Assembly: GCA_903862645.1 (NCBI GenBank)
Contig: CAIOZF010000231.1
Span: 1 to 47,981, forward strand
Reading direction: 5' to 3'
Origin: an uncultured Gammaproteobacteria bacterium
Lineage (GTDB): Bacteria; Pseudomonadota; Gammaproteobacteria; Pseudomonadales; Pseudohongiellaceae
DNA length: 47,981 nt
The notes under the pieces are model-generated. The model did no database searches and was not told the origin of the DNA. It saw only the letters and a program-made list of their open reading frames with translations. Below, in pieces: positions 44,687 to 47,981 of this stretch. The position numbers and the translations under genes were made by a program. Within the stretch, counting starts at the first letter, position 1, and each line of letters begins with the position of its first letter.

Positions 44687-45379
44687 TTAAGGATTCTTCG
44701 CGTCGGGCTCAAGCCAGGCGATAATGTCGTCGACGCGTTTCACGATCATATTCGCCCCCCACTGGGCAACCGGTGGCGATGGGGGTAGGTATCCGTATGC
44801 AGCCGCGATGGTATACATTCCGGCTTGCTGCCCGGCGCTGATGTCACGGGGGTGATCTCCTACATAGACTCCTGCGGAAGGTTGGCAGCCCAGCTGCGTG
44901 CACGCCAGCAGGAGTGGCTCCGGGTGCGGTTTCGTGAAGGTCACGTGCTCAGGGCAAATCAAGGTCTGGCAGCGCTCCCGTATTCCGAGGCTTTGCAGCA
45001 GAGGGATGCTGAATTGTTCAGGTTTGTTGGTTACCACGCCCCATGGAATTCCTCGCTCCTCAAGCAGCAGCAACAGTTTGTCCATGCCAGGATAAAGGGT
45101 GGAACGCGTTTGCGGAATCGTTTTGCCATAGAGGGCAAGCAGAGTCTTGTGCAGCTCCTTGAAGTGAGGATCTTCCTCGTTGATACCGAAGGCGAGCTCG
45201 ACCAGTGCGCGAGCACCGTTGGAGACTGTTTGGTGCACAGCCCCTGGACTCACGGCGGGGACGCCGGCGGAGCGGGTCATCTCATCCAGCACAGCGGCAA
45301 AATCGGCGGCGGTGTCAACCAGCGTGCCGTCGAGATCGAACAGCATGCTGGTGACGGCTGATGGCAAAAGGTCATGCAT
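44687..45379 (-). CDS. mupP: HAD phosphatase, MupP/Gph family (probable MurNAc-6-P phosphatase)
   Basis: HAD motifs are FDLDGTLVDTAADF with the nucleophile Asp, VVTNKP (Thr of motif II), the Lys in TFTKPHPEPLL, and VGDHPRDI (acidic motif; Asp-His where many have Asp-Ser). Its position between ubiG and the yciK-type gene is that of Pseudomonas mupP, which dephosphorylates N-acetylmuramic acid 6-phosphate in cell-wall recycling. Older annotation would be phosphoglycolate phosphatase. The start at 45379 lies 7 bp after the ubiG stop. Length is 230 residues. Confidence 0.85.
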   Translation of the reverse strand: MHDLLPSAVTSMLFDLDGTLVDTAADFAAVLDEMTRSAGVPAVSPGAVHQTVSNGARALVELAFGINEEDPHFKELHKTLLALYGKTIPQTRSTLYPGMDKLLLLLEERGIPWGVVTNKPEQFSIPLLQSLGIRERCQTLICPEHVTFTKPHPEPLLLACTQLGCQPSAGVYVGDHPRDISAGQQAGMYTIAAAYGYLPPSPPVAQWGANMIVKRVDDIIAWLEPDAKNP

Positions 45380-45386
45380 TAGAGGG

Positions 45387-46142
45387 TCAGCTCCGCAGGT
45401 CCGAATCGACCGCGTCATTGACCGGGCGGGTGAAGTGGGCCAGGTAATTGACGTCGACCCCGCTCTGGAGGCTGTAACGCTTGGTGATGAGGTTGTAGCC
45501 CATTCCTGTCAACTCGCCCGTGTCAAGATCGCACTGCCTGCACCATGCCGACAGTTCCGAAGGGCGAATGAACTTGGCAAAATCATGCGTCCCTTTCGGT
45601 AACAGGTTGAGGATGTACTCCGCACCCAGAATTGCGAATACATAGGCTTTGGGGTTGCGGTTGATGGTCGAGAAGAAAAGGTGGCCGCCGGGTTTGACCA
45701 GCGTGGCGCACGCTGCCACGACCGCTGCCGGATCTGGCACATGCTCAAGCATTTCCAAGCAGGTCACCACGTCAAACTGACCTGGCTCGCGCTGTGCCAT
45801 GGCCTCGGCGGCAATGTTTTCATAACGGATTGCCAGGCCGCTCTCCAGTTGATGCAGTCGTGCCACTGCCAGTGAGGCTTCGGCAAGATCGATTGCCGTC
45901 ACTTCAGCGCCTTGTCGAGCCATCGCCTCACTGAGAATGCCGCCGCCGCAACCGATGTCGATGACGCGTTTGCCTGCCAGTGTGGTCTTGCTGGTGATAA
46001 AGCCCATTCGCAGAGGATTGATTTCATGCAGTGGCTTGAATTCACTTTGTGGGTCCCACCAGCGTGAAGCCAGTGCTTCGAATTTACGGATTTCCGCCTG
46101 ATCGCTGTTGGCGGTTGCGGTGCTGTTATGCGTAGTGGTCAT
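45387..46142 (-). CDS. ubiG: Ubiquinone biosynthesis O-methyltransferase
   Basis: UbiG carries out both O-methylation steps of ubiquinone synthesis. The SAM-binding motif is [20 protein letters not shown], followed by [10 protein letters not shown] and the [16 protein letters not shown] stretch. FRSTINR-type (here [12 protein letters not shown]) and [14 protein letters not shown] sequences are family-specific. The 251-residue length is slightly above E. coli UbiG. It lies 8 bp after mtaD and before mupP in the conserved order. Confidence 0.97.
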   Translation of the reverse strand: MTTTHNSTATANSDQAEIRKFEALASRWWDPQSEFKPLHEINPLRMGFITSKTTLAGKRVIDIGCGGGILSEAMARQGAEVTAIDLAEASLAVARLHQLESGLAIRYENIAAEAMAQREPGQFDVVTCLEMLEHVPDPAAVVAACATLVKPGGHLFFSTINRNPKAYVFAILGAEYILNLLPKGTHDFAKFIRPSELSAWCRQCDLDTGELTGMGYNLITKRYSLQSGVDVNYLAHFTRPVNDAVDSDLRS

Positions 46143-46150
46143 GGGGCCTC

Positions 46151-47491
46151 TCAGTGCCGGGCATCGGATTGAAGGAGTGCTTGCCAGACAAGCGTGTTGT
46201 CTCGCAATTTTTGCGTGTCAATTGTGGTGAGGCGCCCCCCTTCGACCAGTAGTTTGCCGGCTACCCAGACATGACTGACCTGACTGCTCTGTGAGCTGTA
46301 AACTAGATGCGACAGGGGGTTGTAGATTGGCATGGCATTGAAGCAGTCCATCCTGACGGCAACGATATCGGCGAGCTTGCCAGCCTCCAGTGATCCAATC
46401 TTGTCATCCATGCCGAGGGCTCGGGCGCCATTCAGAGTCGCCATTTGCAGGGCCTGGTAAGCAGGTACCGCGCTGGCGTCACCGGCAACTGCCTTGCCGA
46501 GCAGAGCGGCTGTGCGCATTTCCGCAAGCATGTCGAGATCGTTGTTGCTGGCGGCACCGTCAGTGCCCAACGCCACGTTGACTCCCGCCTGATTCAGTTT
46601 CGCGACAGGACAAAAACCACTGGCCAGCTTCAGATTGGACTCCGGGCAGTGTACGACGCTGGCACCATTATCATGCAGTAGTGCGATCTCGTTGTCGGTG
46701 AGCTGAGTGGCATGTACACACACGAGGCGCGGCGAAACGAGGCCCAGCTCGGCAAGTCTCTGCAAAGGACGTTTGCCGGTGGCTGCCAGGGCATCCTGAA
46801 TTTCCTGGGCAGTCTCATGAACGTGCATATGAATTGGCACATCCATTTCTTCGGCCAGTACGGCTATCTTCAGCAAAGGGGCATCCGAGACCGTGTAAGG
46901 GGCATGTGGTCCAAATGCCACATTGATCAGTGGATGATGGCGATAGGTGTCATGTAATTGAGTGGCTTTGCTGATGTATTCGTCGGCATTTGCAGCCCAG
47001 GCGCTGGGGAAATCCAGCACCGGACAGCTTAACTGGGCACGGATGCCGATTTCCTTTGCGGCCCTGGCTGCTGCGTCGGGAAAGAAGTACATGTCGGCAA
47101 AGCAGGTGGTGCCCCCCAAGAGCATCTCCGCAATCGCCAGTTGGGTTCCCTCGTAGACGAATTGTTCACTTACCCAGCGACCTTCGAGCGGCCAGATAAA
47201 ATCCCGCAACCAGTTGTGCAGAGGCATATCGTCTGCGGCTCCGCGCAACAGTGTCATCGCGGCATGACCATGGGCATTCACGAGGCCGGGGATCAAAGCA
47301 TGTTCATGGAGGTCGAATTCGTCCGTGGCCAGGTAGCGCTGTCTGGAGATTTCTGTAGGCAATATTTCAAGTATACATCCTGCATGTACGGCGATGCTGT
47401 GATCGTCGAAAATGGGCTGCGTGCCGTTGACCGGGACAATCCAGCGAGCATGGATGAGCAGATCAATCTGTCTGAGAGTCTCTTGCTGCAC
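46151..47491 (-). CDS. mtaD: 5'-methylthioadenosine/S-adenosylhomocysteine deaminase-type amidohydrolase
   Basis: A 446-residue zinc amidohydrolase of the TRZ/ATZ group. The metal ligands are the His pair in [13 protein letters not shown], His in [10 protein letters not shown], a later His in VCVHATQLT, and Asp in [14 protein letters not shown]. The position beside ubiG and opposite gyrA is that of P. aeruginosa PA3170, described as methylthioadenosine deaminase. The product here is inferred from that. It leads the mtaD-ubiG-mupP-yciK run. Confidence 0.92.
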   Translation of the reverse strand: MQQETLRQIDLLIHARWIVPVNGTQPIFDDHSIAVHAGCILEILPTEISRQRYLATDEFDLHEHALIPGLVNAHGHAAMTLLRGAADDMPLHNWLRDFIWPLEGRWVSEQFVYEGTQLAIAEMLLGGTTCFADMYFFPDAAARAAKEIGIRAQLSCPVLDFPSAWAANADEYISKATQLHDTYRHHPLINVAFGPHAPYTVSDAPLLKIAVLAEEMDVPIHMHVHETAQEIQDALAATGKRPLQRLAELGLVSPRLVCVHATQLTDNEIALLHDNGASVVHCPESNLKLASGFCPVAKLNQAGVNVALGTDGAASNNDLDMLAEMRTAALLGKAVAGDASAVPAYQALQMATLNGARALGMDDKIGSLEAGKLADIVAVRMDCFNAMPIYNPLSHLVYSSQSSQVSHVWVAGKLLVEGGRLTTIDTQKLRDNTLVWQALLQSDARH

Positions 47492-47795
47492 AGTCGCTTC
47501 ACTCTGGCTGCTGATGAAATTGGACGCGAATTATAGCGAAAGCCATTTCAAATAGCCCGCTCTGGAACCGCACTGATCTGCCAGGCTTTCCAAGGCGCTT
47601 TTTGGCGATTTTGGCAGCCAGTCCTATGGATGATGTCAAGGTGAATCAAAAACTGCCCAAGAGCCTTCAAGGCGAGTTTTTGAGTGTCGGTCAGGCATTA
47701 GTTTGTGGTAGGATTGCGTACTTTTGCAGGGCACGAATCGTGAGATTTTTCATGGCGATCCGTTGCTTCTGTTTGCCGCTGAGGGCTTTGGATTT
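47492..47795. promoter_or_regulatory. mtaD/gyrA divergent intergenic region
   Basis: This 304-bp gap separates the divergent mtaD and gyrA starts, so both promoters must lie here. I see no gene. Short repeats of AGGCG followed by T-runs (near 47593 and 47672) are noticeable but of unknown meaning. No strong sigma-70 match can be called; TTAGTT and TACTTT around 47698-47722 are a weak candidate for gyrA. Confidence 0.35.
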
Positions 47796-47981
47796 ATGTC
47801 TGATACAACAAAACAGGTATTGCCCGTTTCTCTTGAAAGCGAAATGCGGGAGTCCTATCTTGCTTACGCCATGAGCGTGATTGTCGGCAGAGCACTGCCC
47901 GATGTCCGCGATGGATTGAAGCCGGTGCACAGACGTGTGCTGTTCGCGATGAATGTGCTCTCGAATGATTGGAACAAGCCC
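47796..47981 (+). CDS. gyrA: DNA gyrase subunit A, N-terminal fragment (cut by window edge)
   Basis: The last 62 codons of the window encode the start of GyrA. After [20 protein letters not shown] comes the near-invariant [20 protein letters not shown], then [20 protein letters not shown]. GyrA forms the DNA-cleaving subunit of gyrase. The catalytic Tyr and the quinolone-resistance region lie beyond the window. The ATG at 47796 has a GAGG about 11 bases upstream. Confidence 0.97.
   Translation, partial: MSDTTKQVLPVSLESEMRESYLAYAMSVIVGRALPDVRDGLKPVHRRVLFAMNVLSNDWNKP

Noticed and set aside
1-47981. tRNA or rRNA genes, CRISPR arrays, complete insertion sequences
   Set aside because: No cloverleaf with CCA-type ends, no rRNA motifs, no regularly spaced repeats and no transposase frame were found on reading through.

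Overview
The window is ordinary, gene-dense chromosome of a gammaproteobacterium with a Pseudomonas-like gene order and moderately high GC content. Several blocks follow orders known from Pseudomonas: argG, motY, pyrC, rnt and grxD; metG near dcd; rnfB next to nth; trpS, scpA, scpB and rluB; gyrA, mtaD, ubiG, mupP and yciK. The class Ia ribonucleotide reductase with two ATP cones and the System I cytochrome c maturation operon fit the same group. I cannot name the genus. There is no rRNA, tRNA, CRISPR array, complete insertion sequence or prophage.

Region by region. 1-4.5 kb: nrdA-nrdB on the minus strand, with a predicted NrdR operator pair and DnaA boxes upstream. 4.5-12.1 kb: a decayed PAS/EAL gene, argF, grxD, rnt-pyrC, a motY gene broken by one in-frame TGA, argG, a long inverted-repeat element, nth and a small unknown gene. 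12.1-15.7 kb: an orphan RnfB-type ferredoxin, an amino-acid permease, a short ModE-like regulator, a second decayed EAL fragment and rubredoxin. 15.7-23.5 kb: metG (carrying a REP-like sequence inside its reading frame), a VOC protein, a serine hydrolase, a Deg-like protease, dcd and a TerC-family protein. 23.7-31.2 kb: a complete ccmABCDEFGHI operon. 31.3-34.5 kb: an acyl-CoA ligase, moaA and moaB. 34.5-36.9 kb: a compact unit for a 33-residue hydrophobic protein, then a HemD-like gene, a periplasmic cyclophilin and a YciI protein. 37-41.6 kb: yciO-like gene, trpS (predicted iron-sulfur type), scpA-scpB and rluB. 41.6-43.9 kb: two paralogous GGDEF proteins, one with a destroyed active site. 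43.9-48 kb: yciK-like SDR, mupP, ubiG and mtaD on the minus strand, and the divergent start of gyrA.

How it fits together. Most genes are housekeeping: dNTP supply (nrdAB, dcd), pyrimidine and arginine synthesis (pyrC, argF, argG), translation (metG, trpS), chromosome handling (scpAB, gyrA), DNA repair (nth), cytochrome c assembly (ccm), molybdopterin (moaA, moaB), ubiquinone (ubiG) and cell-wall recycling (mupP).

The less ordinary signals are these: the 33-residue protein unit at 34.6-34.95 kb, with its own terminator, a two-codon minigene behind a near-perfect Shine-Dalgarno sequence and a cluster of GTAAC motifs; the active/degenerate GGDEF pair; broken motY plus two EAL relics, which together suggest erosion of motility and c-di-GMP functions; and REP-type repeats, one of them translated within metG.
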